Position numbers and translations under genes: made by a program. The notes under the pieces were generated by a model. That model did no database searches. It was given only the letters and a program-made list of their open reading frames with translations, and had not been told where the DNA came from. DNA of 31,327 bases from Bacteroidota bacterium (GTDB taxonomy: Bacteria; Bacteroidota; Bacteroidia; Flavobacteriales; Weeksellaceae): the NCBI GenBank assembly GCA_023399595.1, contig JAEWOR010000048.1, forward strand, positions 1 to 31,327. Reading direction: 5' to 3'. Position 1 is the stretch's first letter. Each line of letters opens with the position of its first letter. Shown piece by piece: positions 15,869 through 26,000 of the stretch.

Positions 15869-18800
15869 TTAGTTTTTAATAATTTTACCGCTCATTTCGG
15901 TACCATCTTTCATTGTAATCTTCACTAAATAAATGCCTTTTTGTATATCGGCAAGATTTACTTTTCCGTTATTCACATTTCCTTTTCTGACGAGTTTACC
16001 ACTAAAATCATACACCTCATAACTTATTGCATTATTATCTTTGATAAAAAATTCATCTTTAAAAGGATTCGGACACATCTCTAATCTTGAAATTCCCCCA
16101 GAAGTAGAAACCTCATCCTGAACTCCTAAACTAGGACCTTGTAGATTTACAGGCTCACTTAAAATTCTATTTTGATCTTTTGCGCATCTTACACCCATTC
16201 CTGCTTGCGGATAAACTCCAGTTCCTGTCTGTATATTATTCCCTTGAAACTGCATCGCAATTGCAAATCCAGTATCTAAATCTGCTAAAGAAGCCGTCCA
16301 AACTCCTGATTTTGTATTGTCGATATTTTTTTCACCAATTTCACCTCTTATTCCATCGTTAGGAAAATCTCCAATTAAATATAAAGGATTGGTAAACTTC
16401 CATCCTCCAGAAGAAGTAACACCACCATAAAAATTAACAACATTATGCCATTGGTCTTGGATAACACCCGGATTTCCGTAAACATCATTAGAAGTTGAGC
16501 GGTACCAAGGCGAATTTCCTTTAGAACCCGTATAAAGATTAGTAAAAGACACATCGGGAACCCTCCATCCTTGTGGACAAGGATCAAAAGGTGATTTTTT
16601 TCCACCATGTCCCCAACGATCATCAGATTCTCCTCTTTTATTAGAAACCCAGTCTCTCACTTTTGTTAAATCGTTGGCATAATGATTTCCCCCATTGTAA
16701 ACTTCTCCAAAATTAGGTTGATACAAAAACATTAGAGGATTAGCTACGGCAAATTTTATATTTTCTCTATTCTTTTTATGTTCTACAGTATTTTGAGATC
16801 CATAAGTGGAATATGAATGGGTATAAGCTTGTTGATAACTACTTGCAGAAACTGAAGTATAAGAAATAGGTGTTCCATTACCAGATCCCACTCCGTTTAC
16901 ATAAATAGTTTGCTGATTAGCCGTTGGAAAATTCGGAAGAGGATCTTTTCTACCCCATTGATAATGAAGGCCATTTGCTAAACCAGAATCTATATTTTTA
17001 CTCACCGCCCCTAAATTTCTGTCCATAAATACAGTTTTTAAAGCAGGTAATTTACTTGTGGTAGGATTGATGAAATAGGAATTGGTATTCAACGGATTTT
17101 CTGTAACATAAGTAATAGGTGCAACGGTAGGATCTTCTTGCGTTGCCCAAATATGCCAACTCCAAATAACAGGTCCATCCACACTATTTTGATGAATAGA
17201 AACCACAGCATTCCCCTTTTGCAATGGATTAAAAGTCAGTTTTATTTTTGAACTTCTAGCATCTCCAGAGTTTGGAAGAAGCTGAATAGTAGAAATTAAA
17301 TTAGGATTGGTTGTCCATAAAACCTTGGTGAAAAGTTGGTCAGAGGCAAGTGATTCTTTATCCGATAAATACTGATTATAAACAGAAAAGGCTTTATTAA
17401 TAGGAATTTGAAGTTCAGTTTCATTAACAATGATATACGAATTGGGCTGATCTAAACCTACTGTATAACCCTCTTTTTGACTCACAAAATATTGGGTATC
17501 AAAATTTCCTATGAGTGCAAGATTAGGATCTCTCATGCATTTCACAGCATTTCCAGCTTTTGTAGGATTGGTTTGATTGTTATAGATGGCATGTAAACCC
17601 ACCGAAGTATTAGTTCTGTAGGCATCAGAAATTAGAGAAAAAATTCTTCCGCCATCATATCCATAAGTAGAGCTCCACAGTCCACCATTAGCATTATTAT
17701 CCTGAAAAATCATTCCCACTGGTGCGTTAGGAGCTGAGGAATTTGGATAATAAACATATCCGCCCGACACTGCAATCTTTCCTAAATTTCTCTCTCCATT
17801 CAACGCTTGAGAAAAATCCATTCCTAAACCTGGATATACTTTTATCCCATCCAAACTTGGATTGGTAACATTAGGAGAAACTTGTCTTTTAGCGCCGTCA
17901 GTATCATCGTTATTCCAGTTTCTGCCTCCAAAAAAAGACAAATTATTATTCTGAGTTTCTCTTCCGTAATAAGAAGGAACTCTCCATCCATTCGGACAAG
18001 GATCGAGTTCAGATTTTAATTCATAAGAGCGGCTTTCCGCTTTTAGCGTTGCACTAGAACTATTCCCGTTACTATTTCCTCCTTTCGCATTATCCGACCA
18101 TAAATCCCAAGTAACATAATTAGGGCTAGTTCCTGCTACTTTATATCGGCTACTAGAAAACCAATTCCCTGAAGCGTCTGTATTTAAAATATAAGTAAGA
18201 GGATTCTTAACGGAAAACTGTATGTTTTTTTCAATTTCATTGTAAGGTCTTTCCAGAACAGGAATCGTATTTACTGGATCTACTTTCTTGTGTTTCAGAA
18301 CTCCAACTTCACCAGAAATATCATAAAAATAGGAATCTTTGTACACTAATGGCGGAAAAGGATCTTTTCTTCCCCATTCATACATAAGACCACCAGATTT
18401 TTGCCAATCGTTTCCAATAAAATTGTTGCTTACGGCTCCCAAATTTCTATCCATGTACTGAATAGCAATAAGCTGTCCTTGACTATCGGTTTCAAAACCT
18501 TGAGAATAAACCACTCCATTTTCGGGATTATCAGTCACCCAAATATGCCAGCTCCAATAGATGGTTCCATTAACTTTGAAAGCCACCACAGCATTTCCTT
18601 TTCCCTTTGCATTATTAATTTCTACTTTTATTTTAGAATCTTCAGCGTTGGCAGAAGGCAAAATACTCACATGTTGTATAAGTCCGGGAACATCTTCCCA
18701 ATAGATACTTGCAGACTGACTTCCCGCAGGAATAGGCGTTGGTACAGCATTGGTTTTTAAGTATTCATAGTTGGCCCACATTTGATAGGCTTTCTTTACA

Positions 18801-18943
18801 GGAATCTCTATTCCGCCATAGTTTTGGGAATGCGCGAGATTAATATCATAAATATAACTGTTAGGTGCTTTGGCATAATTCGCAGATTGCGAAAACATCA
18901 CATTTGCTAGACAGCAACATGCCAACAGATGAATTTTTATCAT
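15869..18943 (-). CDS. T9SS-secreted protein with two FISUMP-like units
   Basis: A 1024-residue surface or secreted protein. A signal peptide (about 1-19) is followed by two copies of a roughly 470-residue unit and a C-terminal type A T9SS sorting domain (about 953-1024: MCPNPFKDEFFI ... YDFSGKLVRKG ... KGIYLVKITMKDG). The units share WSWHIW (130, 594), DRNLGAVS (165, 641), YxWGRKDP (188, 661), DPCPxGWRVP (314, 787) and a closing CxxD (469, 920). The CPxGWRVP and WSS/WTAS features recall the Fibrobacter succinogenes major paralogous (FISUMP) domain. Role unknown; adhesion or carbohydrate binding is a guess. It is monocistronic: promoter near 19050, terminator at 15818-15849. Confidence 0.88.
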   Translation of the reverse strand: MIKIHLLACCCLANVMFSQSANYAKAPNSYIYDINLAHSQNYGGIEIPVKKAYQMWANYEYLKTNAVPTPIPAGSQSASIYWEDVPGLIQHVSILPSANAEDSKIKVEINNAKGKGNAVVAFKVNGTIYWSWHIWVTDNPENGVVYSQGFETDSQGQLIAIQYMDRNLGAVSNNFIGNDWQKSGGLMYEWGRKDPFPPLVYKDSYFYDISGEVGVLKHKKVDPVNTIPVLERPYNEIEKNIQFSVKNPLTYILNTDASGNWFSSSRYKVAGTSPNYVTWDLWSDNAKGGNSNGNSSSATLKAESRSYELKSELDPCPNGWRVPSYYGRETQNNNLSFFGGRNWNNDDTDGAKRQVSPNVTNPSLDGIKVYPGLGMDFSQALNGERNLGKIAVSGGYVYYPNSSAPNAPVGMIFQDNNANGGLWSSTYGYDGGRIFSLISDAYRTNTSVGLHAIYNNQTNPTKAGNAVKCMRDPNLALIGNFDTQYFVSQKEGYTVGLDQPNSYIIVNETELQIPINKAFSVYNQYLSDKESLASDQLFTKVLWTTNPNLISTIQLLPNSGDARSSKIKLTFNPLQKGNAVVSIHQNSVDGPVIWSWHIWATQEDPTVAPITYVTENPLNTNSYFINPTTSKLPALKTVFMDRNLGAVSKNIDSGLANGLHYQWGRKDPLPNFPTANQQTIYVNGVGSGNGTPISYTSVSASSYQQAYTHSYSTYGSQNTVEHKKNRENIKFAVANPLMFLYQPNFGEVYNGGNHYANDLTKVRDWVSNKRGESDDRWGHGGKKSPFDPCPQGWRVPDVSFTNLYTGSKGNSPWYRSTSNDVYGNPGVIQDQWHNVVNFYGGVTSSGGWKFTNPLYLIGDFPNDGIRGEIGEKNIDNTKSGVWTASLADLDTGFAIAMQFQGNNIQTGTGVYPQAGMGVRCAKDQNRILSEPVNLQGPSLGVQDEVSTSGGISRLEMCPNPFKDEFFIKDNNAISYEVYDFSGKLVRKGNVNNGKVNLADIQKGIYLVKITMKDGTEMSGKIIKN

Positions 18944-19048
18944 AAAAAAATATATTACAAATTTTGTTTGTAATTCTTTAACATCATTGTATGTTAAATT
19001 TTTTTAGATCAATTCTTGTGTTTGTGTTTCATTCATCTGTTCGGGGAG

Positions 19049-19077
19049 CAAAAATATGAATATTTATTCAACCTCAA
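19049..19077 (-). promoter_or_regulatory. Bacteroidota-type promoter of the T9SS protein gene
   Basis: On the minus strand a TTG (19077-19075) is followed after 18 nt by TATTTTTG (19056-19049). This fits the TTG-N17-19-TAnnTTTG consensus in both boxes and spacing. Transcription would begin near 19042, about 100 nt before the ATG at 18943. Confidence 0.7.
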
Positions 19078-19302
19078 CAATATCAATATTTTAAAATAGA
19101 TATTCAAAATCTAAAATCAATAATAAATTGATAATTATGACATTTCGTTATAAAACCACTTTCTTTAATAAAATTTACTATTCATAGCATTCTATAAAAA
19201 ACAAAAGTTATAAATAAAAGGAGAAAAACGCAAAGAAAAGCCCTTTAACAAAAGAATTCTTCCTTATAAAAGAATACGATTAAAATATTAATATTTAAAA
19301 TA

Positions 19303-19341
19303 CAAAAAACTTATCAAAATAATAATTTGATAAGTTTTTTG
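19303..19341 (-). terminator. Perfect 16-bp hairpin terminator after the MBL-hydrolase gene
   Basis: Arms 19303-19318 and 19326-19341 are perfect reverse complements with a 7-nt loop; the A/T runs at the outer ends allow termination in either direction. It lies about 80 nt after the stop of the MBL-fold gene and well upstream of the T9SS protein promoter, insulating the two. Confidence 0.85.
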
Positions 19342-19419
19342 CATTTTTTGAAAGAAAAAAGATAATTACTTATAAAACCCTCTATTCATCATTATTTGGA
19401 GAATAATTAATTTTAAAAA

Positions 19420-20319
19420 CTATATTCTTCCTTGTTGTTTTAGCTTCCAATATCTTAAAAGTCCAGAAACCGACATCCAAGAAGGATTAGCGTATTCATA
19501 AACTTGAATTTCATCGGCAGATAAACCTTTTTCCTGAAGTTGTTGTTTGGTATAAGCCATAAATTTTGGAACAATTTCCTCAGCTGGAACATTCTCATCA
19601 AAATAAGGTTGAATCCAATTTGCCCAATCTTCCAAAATTAATCTAAGTTCATGTGTAAGCTGTTTAACGTTTTCTTGTCGACCGAAATGCGTCAAATAAA
19701 AAGCTTCGGCGTTTTCAGCATCCAATTTATCCAAAGAAGATTTCCATAATTCTATATTGATATCTGGCGGCGGACAAGGCGGAACAACAGGGTGATTCCC
19801 GATTTTAACACCACCAACATCTCCCGTGAAAATTACATTCCCTAATTTATAAGAATTGTGATGAACAGCGTGTCCAGGCGTATAAATGGTTTTAAACTCA
19901 TGCTCACCAATTTTAATGATATCGTTATCATCCACTTTTACAAGCAGGGTTTCTGGAATAGGTTTCATCTCACCCCAAAGTCGATCCATATCGTCTCCAT
20001 AAATCATTTTTGCGGAGTTCCACAATTTTTCTGGGTTTAGCATATGTGGATAGCCGATAGGATGCACATAAATTTTCGCTCCCAATTCTGCAAACTTCCA
20101 AGCTGCTCCCGCGTGATCGAAATGAATATGCGTTAACAATACGTGTTTTACATCTTCAATTTTGAAACCTGCATTTTCGATAGCAGATTTTAAATGAAGA
20201 AAGGTAGATTCTGGACCAGATTCAATAAGCAGCAAACCATCCTTACTTGGAATTAAAAAGGAACCTATCGCATGTGGTGTATCTTGAAATTGTAAATCAA
20301 GGATTTTGATTTCGGACAT
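19420..20319 (-). CDS. MBL-fold metallohydrolase
   Basis: Cytoplasmic metallo-beta-lactamase-fold hydrolase of 299 residues, probably binding two zinc ions. The core motif THIHFDH (63-69) gives H-x-H-x-D-H. Later metal-ligand candidates are the His of YTPGHAVHH, the Asp of FTGDVGG and the His of YLTHFGR near the end of the core. The C-terminal quarter is helical. It resembles the glyoxalase-II-like/general MBL group, and the substrate cannot be read from the sequence. I use the ATG at 20319 (MSEIKILDLQF); the longer frame starts with TTG at 20340. It follows topA but is separated from it by a good terminator. Confidence 0.9.
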   Translation of the reverse strand: MSEIKILDLQFQDTPHAIGSFLIPSKDGLLLIESGPESTFLHLKSAIENAGFKIEDVKHVLLTHIHFDHAGAAWKFAELGAKIYVHPIGYPHMLNPEKLWNSAKMIYGDDMDRLWGEMKPIPETLLVKVDDNDIIKIGEHEFKTIYTPGHAVHHNSYKLGNVIFTGDVGGVKIGNHPVVPPCPPPDINIELWKSSLDKLDAENAEAFYLTHFGRQENVKQLTHELRLILEDWANWIQPYFDENVPAEEIVPKFMAYTKQQLQEKGLSADEIQVYEYANPSWMSVSGLLRYWKLKQQGRI

Positions 20320-20352
20320 AATTGAGATTTTTTTGAACAAGACAATTTACAA

Positions 20353-20386
20353 TAAAAAAGCCATCTACAAAATCTTGCAGAGGGCT
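20353..20386 (-). terminator. Rho-independent terminator after topA
   Basis: On the minus strand the stem 20386-20375 / 20370-20359 has 11 pairs (one G-U) around one internal mismatch and a 4-nt loop, followed directly by six T (20358-20353). It lies 23 nt after the topA stop and 34 nt before the MBL-hydrolase start. Confidence 0.88.
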
Positions 20387-20408
20387 GAATTTATATTTTC
20401 AAGAAAAA

Positions 20409-22967
20409 TTATTTCTTTTTCGTGGTTGTCGTTTTTTTAGCGGCTGGCTTTTTTGCGGCAGCTTTTTTAGCAGGAGCTTTTTTCTTTTCTTCAAAAGCTT
20501 TTGGATCTTGTTCTTTAATCCATGCTTTTACAGTTTCCAAATCAATTTCTTTAAGCTCTTCGGCGTCGTATTTTTCGCCATCGGCTCTTTTCGGAATTTT
20601 AAGATTGGTTTTTCCGAATTTAATAAATGGTCCCCAACGTCCGTTTTCAAGAGCGATTTTCTCTTTTTCCCATTGTTGAATATAACGGTTGGCTTCTTTT
20701 TCAAGTTTAGCTTCTATTAATTCAACAATATCGTTTTGAGAAAGATTATTGAAATCATATTTCTTAGGAACATTAATGAAAATGGATTGGTATTTGATAA
20801 ATGGACCAAATCTTCCCGTTCCTTTGGTTACAGGTTCTCCTTTATAACTCGCAATTGGCGCATCGGCTTTTTGCTTTTCTCTAATAATTTCTTCGGCACG
20901 CTCCTGATTTACAGATAGTGGATCTTCACCTTTTGGAATTGAAATATAAGTTTCGCCCCATTTCACGTAAGGCCCAAAACGTCCAACACCGATAGTTACA
21001 CCTTGACCTTCAAAATCATTAAGATCAAAAGGAAGTTTGAACAATTCCAAAGCCTCTTCTAAAGTGATGGTTGCGATATTTTGACCACTCATCAATGAGG
21101 CGAAAATTGGTTTTTCTTCATCTTCAACTTCACCAATTTGAATCATCGCTCCAAAACGGCCAATTCTTGCGTGAACATTTTTACCCGATTTAGGATCAAT
21201 TCCTAACAAACGATCTCCAGTAGCGCGTTCTGCATGCTCTTCAACATCTTCAATTCTCGGATGAAAAACACCGTAGAAATCTGTCATTAAGTTTTTCCAT
21301 TCTTTTCCGCCATTGGCAACATCATCAAACTCTTGCTCAACTCTTGCTGTAAAACCGAAATCTAAGATTTCCGCAAAATTGGATGTTAAGAAATCATTCA
21401 CCACTTCACCAATATCTGTAGGAACGAATTTATTTTTATCGCCACCGAATTTTTCGTCAAGAACTTCTTTTTTAATATTTCCTTTCGCTAAAGAAATACG
21501 TACAACTTCTCTGGTTTGTGGCTCTATCTCACGCTTGTCAACATATTCACGATTCTGAATTGTTTGGATAGTGGGCGCATAAGTTGAAGGACGACCGATG
21601 CCCAATTCTTCCAATTTCCTTACTAAACCCGCTTCCGTATATCTTGCAGAAGGTCTTGTAAATTTCTCTGAAGCAACAATTGATTTATACTCTAAAACTT
21701 CACCTACTTTTACTTTTGGAAGCAGTTTTTCGTTGTTTTCTTCGTCATCATCCTCCGTTTTTACAATGCCGTAAGCTTTTAAGAAACCATCAAAAACAAT
21801 AACTTCTCCTTGCGCTTCAAAATGCTGTGGCAAATTTGGATTTCCGATTTCGATAACCGTTTTCTCAATTTTAGCATTCGACATCTGAGAGGCTAAGGTT
21901 CTACGGTAAATCAGTTGATATAATTTATTAAGCTGTGCATCGCCAATACTTTTCACAGAAAAATCTGTTGGACGAATAGCTTCGTGAGCTTCCTGTGCAG
22001 AAGCCGATTTTGTAGTATAATTTCTCGGTTGAGAATAATCTTGTCCGTATTCTGATAAAATTTGAGATTTAGCGCCTTCAATAGCTTCCTGAGATAAATT
22101 CACGGAGTCGGTTCTCATATAGGTTATAAAACCTTCTTCGTAAAGACGTTGCGCCAAACGCATGGTTGTGGTTACATTATAACCCAATCTTGAAGATGCT
22201 TCCTGCTGAAGTGTAGATGTTGTAAAAGGTGCCGAAGCCGAGCGCGTACCTGGTTTTGTTTCTACATTCAGAACTTTAAACTCGGTATTTTTGGCTTGTT
22301 CTAAAAATTGTTCTGCTTCAGATTCTTTAGCGAAATCTTTTTTAAGCTTCGCTGCAATATCCTGTTTTGAATCATTCAAAAAAACAGCATCCACTTTGAA
22401 ACTCGCTGTTGGAGTAAAATTTCGGATTTCCTTTTCTCTTTCCACAACAAGTCTTACGGCAACCGATTGTACTCTACCCGCAGAAAGTCCTGGTTTTACT
22501 TTTTTCCAAAGAACGGGTGACATTTCGAAACCTACAATCCTGTCTAAAACGCGTCTTGCCTGTTGTGCATCGACTAAATTTTGATCGATATCGCGTGGAT
22601 TTTCAATAGCTTTTAAAATTGCATTCTTTGTAATTTCATGAAAAACAATTCTTTTTCTGTTTTCGGGCTTCAATTTTAATTCTTGAGCCAAATGCCATGC
22701 AATAGCTTCTCCTTCGCGGTCTTCATCGGAAGCCAACCAAACCATTTCGGCTTTTTTAACTGCGGCTTTCAGCTCTGTTACCAATTTCTTTTTATCAGCA
22801 GAAACTTCGTACTCTGGCGTAAAATTACTCAAATCTATACCCATCCCTTTTTTAGGCAAATCCCTTATGTGACCGAAGCTAGATTTAACTTCGAAGTCTT
22901 TCCCCAAATACTTCTGGATGGTTTTTGCTTTTGCAGGTGACTCTACTATTACGAGGTTCTTCGACAT
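20409..22967 (-). CDS. topA: DNA topoisomerase I (type IA)
   Basis: Relaxes negative supercoils through a 5'-phosphotyrosine intermediate. From the ATG at 22967 (852 aa) the order is: Toprim domain with NLVIVESPAKAKTIQ (4-18) and ASDEDREGEAIAWH, then the core with active-site Tyr283 in FITYMRTDS. The C-terminus has no Cys4 zinc fingers but four short repeats (IGRFGAMI, VGRFGPYV, TGRFGPFI, NGRWGPFI), the topoisomerase C-terminal repeat type, and a Lys/Ala-rich basic tail. The longer frame starts with TTG at 22985 and would begin upstream of the likely transcription start. A -7 box TACTTTTG (22990-22983) supports the shorter start. Divergent from the pigment operon. Confidence 0.97.
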   Translation of the reverse strand: MSKNLVIVESPAKAKTIQKYLGKDFEVKSSFGHIRDLPKKGMGIDLSNFTPEYEVSADKKKLVTELKAAVKKAEMVWLASDEDREGEAIAWHLAQELKLKPENRKRIVFHEITKNAILKAIENPRDIDQNLVDAQQARRVLDRIVGFEMSPVLWKKVKPGLSAGRVQSVAVRLVVEREKEIRNFTPTASFKVDAVFLNDSKQDIAAKLKKDFAKESEAEQFLEQAKNTEFKVLNVETKPGTRSASAPFTTSTLQQEASSRLGYNVTTTMRLAQRLYEEGFITYMRTDSVNLSQEAIEGAKSQILSEYGQDYSQPRNYTTKSASAQEAHEAIRPTDFSVKSIGDAQLNKLYQLIYRRTLASQMSNAKIEKTVIEIGNPNLPQHFEAQGEVIVFDGFLKAYGIVKTEDDDEENNEKLLPKVKVGEVLEYKSIVASEKFTRPSARYTEAGLVRKLEELGIGRPSTYAPTIQTIQNREYVDKREIEPQTREVVRISLAKGNIKKEVLDEKFGGDKNKFVPTDIGEVVNDFLTSNFAEILDFGFTARVEQEFDDVANGGKEWKNLMTDFYGVFHPRIEDVEEHAERATGDRLLGIDPKSGKNVHARIGRFGAMIQIGEVEDEEKPIFASLMSGQNIATITLEEALELFKLPFDLNDFEGQGVTIGVGRFGPYVKWGETYISIPKGEDPLSVNQERAEEIIREKQKADAPIASYKGEPVTKGTGRFGPFIKYQSIFINVPKKYDFNNLSQNDIVELIEAKLEKEANRYIQQWEKEKIALENGRWGPFIKFGKTNLKIPKRADGEKYDAEELKEIDLETVKAWIKEQDPKAFEEKKKAPAKKAAAKKPAAKKTTTTKKK

Positions 22968-22982
22968 TCTCAAAAATTTTTG

Positions 22983-22990
22983 CAAAAGTA
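22983..22990 (-). promoter_or_regulatory. -7 box for topA
   Basis: Minus-strand TACTTTTG matches TAnnTTTG. Transcription would start around 22976, giving a leader of only about 10 nt before the ATG at 22967. No clear TTG lies at the -33 position. Confidence 0.5.
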
Positions 22991-23069
22991 GAAGTTTTTT
23001 TTTACATATGAGAAGTTTGACATTATGTTAAATTTTTAACACTTAATAAGATGATGTATTTAAAAAATA

Positions 23070-23077
23070 TAAATTTG
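23070..23077 (+). promoter_or_regulatory. -7 box for the flexirubin/dialkylresorcinol operon
   Basis: TAAATTTG fits TAnnTTTG and lies 17 nt before the ATG at 23095. No TTG is found at the usual -33 distance; the nearest TTTG (23016-23019) is 50 nt away. It shares the 127-bp divergent region with the topA promoter, so the two could affect each other. Confidence 0.5.
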
Positions 23078-23094
23078 CAGACTTATTAAAAAAA

Positions 23095-26000
23095 ATGCAT
23101 CGCTTTTTTACTGCTTTATATTATCTAATTTCAAAAAACAAAGTGCTTTCTGCTGTTGTGGCTGTGGGAATATTGGTGCTTTGTGTTTTTTTTGCTAGTA
23201 AACTCAATTTTGAGGAAGACATTAACCAAATTATTCCAAAAAGCGAAAAAAGCGATTTAACAGCGAAAGTTCTTAAACAACTCAACTTTTCTGACAAAAT
23301 AATTGTTATTGTCGAAAAAAAATCAAAATCTGAAGATTTTGGACTTTCAGAAACGGGAGCCAAATTTATTGAGGAAATTCAACCTTTAAAAAAATACATC
23401 AACAGCATTCAAGGGAAAGTAAATGATGATGAAATCTCCAAAACTTTTGATTTTGTTCAAAATAATCTTCCTTTATTTTTAGACGAAAACGATTACAAAA
23501 CGATTTCCCAAAAGCTGAACAGCGACAGTATCGCAAAAAAGGTGGAAGACAATTATGTTTCTTTGGTTTCGCCAACAAGCCTTGTAACAAAGGAATTCAT
23601 AAAAAAAGACCCTCTTGGAATTACATTTTTGGGCGTTAAAAAACTCAATGCGCTTAATATAAGTTCGGATTTTAAATTGGAGGACAATTTCGTGGTGAGC
23701 AAAGATGGTAAAACGCTTCTCCTTTTTATTGATCCAAAATTTAAAAGCAATGATACCAAGCAAAATGAAGCTTTTGTAGATCATTTAAACCTCATCAAAG
23801 ACAAGCTCAACAAAGAATTTAAAGGAAAAACGCAGTTGAGTTATTTTGGGTCGCCCGTAATTGCGGTTGCCAACGCAAAACAGATAAAAAAAGACATTCA
23901 GAGTACGGTGATTATTTCTTTTACGCTGCTTTTAATCGTTCTTATTTATTATTTCAGGAATTTTTTCACGCCCATTATTATTTTTATTCCAACAATTTGT
24001 GCTGCGTTGATTTCTTTATTGATTTTATACTTTATAAAAGATAAAATTTCCGCTATTTCTTTAAGTGTTGCCGCCATTTTGGTGGGAATTACTATTGATT
24101 ACGCTTTGCATATTCTTACGCATTACAAACACAGCGAATCGGTTGAAGATTTGTACAAAGACGTTTCTCAACCCATTATTTTGAGCAGCGTAACAACGGC
24201 GGTTTCCTTTCTGTGCTTGGTTTTTGTGAAATCGGAAGCGTTGAAAGATTTGGGACTTTTTGCAGCGTTAACGGTTTTTTTATCCTCATTTTTATCATTG
24301 ATTATCGTTCCGATACTTTACCAACCTAAAAAACAAGTAAAAGAACATCAATCGAATTTTATTGATAAAGTAAGTTCTTATCCTTACGAAAGAAATAAAT
24401 ACCTTATTATAGGTTGCTCCATCATTATTTTCGCTTGTTTATTTGGTTTCAGCCATGTGAAATTCAATAATGATATTGGCTCATTAAATTACGTTCCCGA
24501 AGATTTAAAAATAAGTGAAAAGAAGCTTGAAAAACTTTCGGACATTACCTCAAAGTCCATTTACACCATTTCTTACGGAAAAACTCAGGAAGAAGCGCTG
24601 CAAAGGAACACCAAGTTGACCAACTTCCTTGAAACTGAAAAACAACAAGGGAAAATTTTAAGTTACAATTCTATTGGAAATGTGGTGATTTCTAAAGAAG
24701 ACCAACAAAAAAGAATTGCAGAATGGAAAAAATTCTGGAATCCCGAAACCTCAACTAAAACTTTAAATTCGCTTGAAAACAACGGTAAGAAATTTGGTTT
24801 CAGTAATGCAGCATTTGAAACTTTTGCCAATACCATTCATAAAGATTATTCTACATTAAGCGTTCAAGATTATAATCAACTAGAGGCTTTGCAGCTTTCG
24901 GAATTTTTGAGTGATGAAAACGGCTTGTACACGGTAACCAACGTTGTTAAGGTGAACGAAAAAGACAGAAATTCTTTCATTAAAAACATCGACAAACAGC
25001 AAGAAAGCATCGCCATCGACCGTCAACAAATGAACGAGACTTTTCTTGGTTTGCTGAAAAACGATTTCAATAAGCTGATTAATTACTCGCTTTTAGCCAT
25101 TATTATCACGATAATTCTTTTCTTTAGAAACTTTGAACTCTCTCTTTTAACGATGTTTCCTATTGTTCTAACAGGAATTGTAACGGCAGGAATTATGTAT
25201 TTCTTGGGCGTTGAACTCAATATTTTTTCTACCGTAGTTTGTACATTAATTTTTGGTGTGGGCGACGACTTTAGCATCTTCCTTACGCAAGCCATGCAAA
25301 AAGAACATTCCACAGGAAAAAATGAACTTCCAACGTATAGAGTTTCCATATTTTTAGCGGTTCTTACCACTACTTTATCCATTGGTTCATTAATTTTCGC
25401 GAAACATCCAGCTTTACACTCTTTAGCAATGGTGGCACTTTTAGGGATGTTTTCAGTAATTGCTATAACTTCAATTTTGTATCCTTTTTGGTTCAGGTTA
25501 CTTATTACCAGTCGTCAGAAAAAAGGACTTTCGCCAGTTACTTTAAGATTATTATTCAACACCGTTATTTCTTTTACAATTTATGGTTTAGGAGGATTTT
25601 TCTTCTCTTGTTTGGGACACTTTTTCATTAGAAAAGCAAAAGGCGTAACTTTAGATTTCATCAAATTAATAATTGCGAAATTTTTAACTTTTGTTCTCTA
25701 CACCAATCCATTTGTAAGAAAAAGAGTCATTAATAAAGTCAATGAAACCTTTGAAAGGCCAGCCGTTATTATCGCTAATCACACTTCATTTTTAGATACT
25801 TTGGCGATTTCTATGGCGACTCATAAAACGGTTTTCCTGGTGAACGATTGGGTGCATAAATCTCCTATTTTTGGGAAGTTGGTGAAAGCTTTAGGATTTT
25901 TTCCCGTTTCTCAAGGTATTGAAAATGGTATTGAACCTTTGCAGGAAAAAGTTGATCAAGGTTATTCTTTGGTGATTTTCCCAGAAGGACAAAGATCATA

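Larger units (their letters stand above)
18944..19419. other. 476-bp intergenic region
   Basis: No gene is visible. From right to left it contains the terminator of the MBL-hydrolase gene (19303-19341), an AT-rich stretch in which I see nothing, the promoter of the T9SS protein (19049-19077), and a roughly 100-nt leader. The leader ends in a small inverted repeat (18955-18961 / 18967-18973, 7-bp stem) 11 nt before the ATG, which could influence translation. Confidence 0.7.

Noticed and set aside
20422..22940. Several plus-strand frames of 60-97 codons opposite topA
   Set aside because: They lie wholly antisense to a well-conserved topoisomerase and show no signal peptide, domain or start context of their own.
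23016..23019. TTTG as -33 box for the pigment operon
   Set aside because: It is 50 nt from the -7 box, far beyond the 17-19 nt expected.
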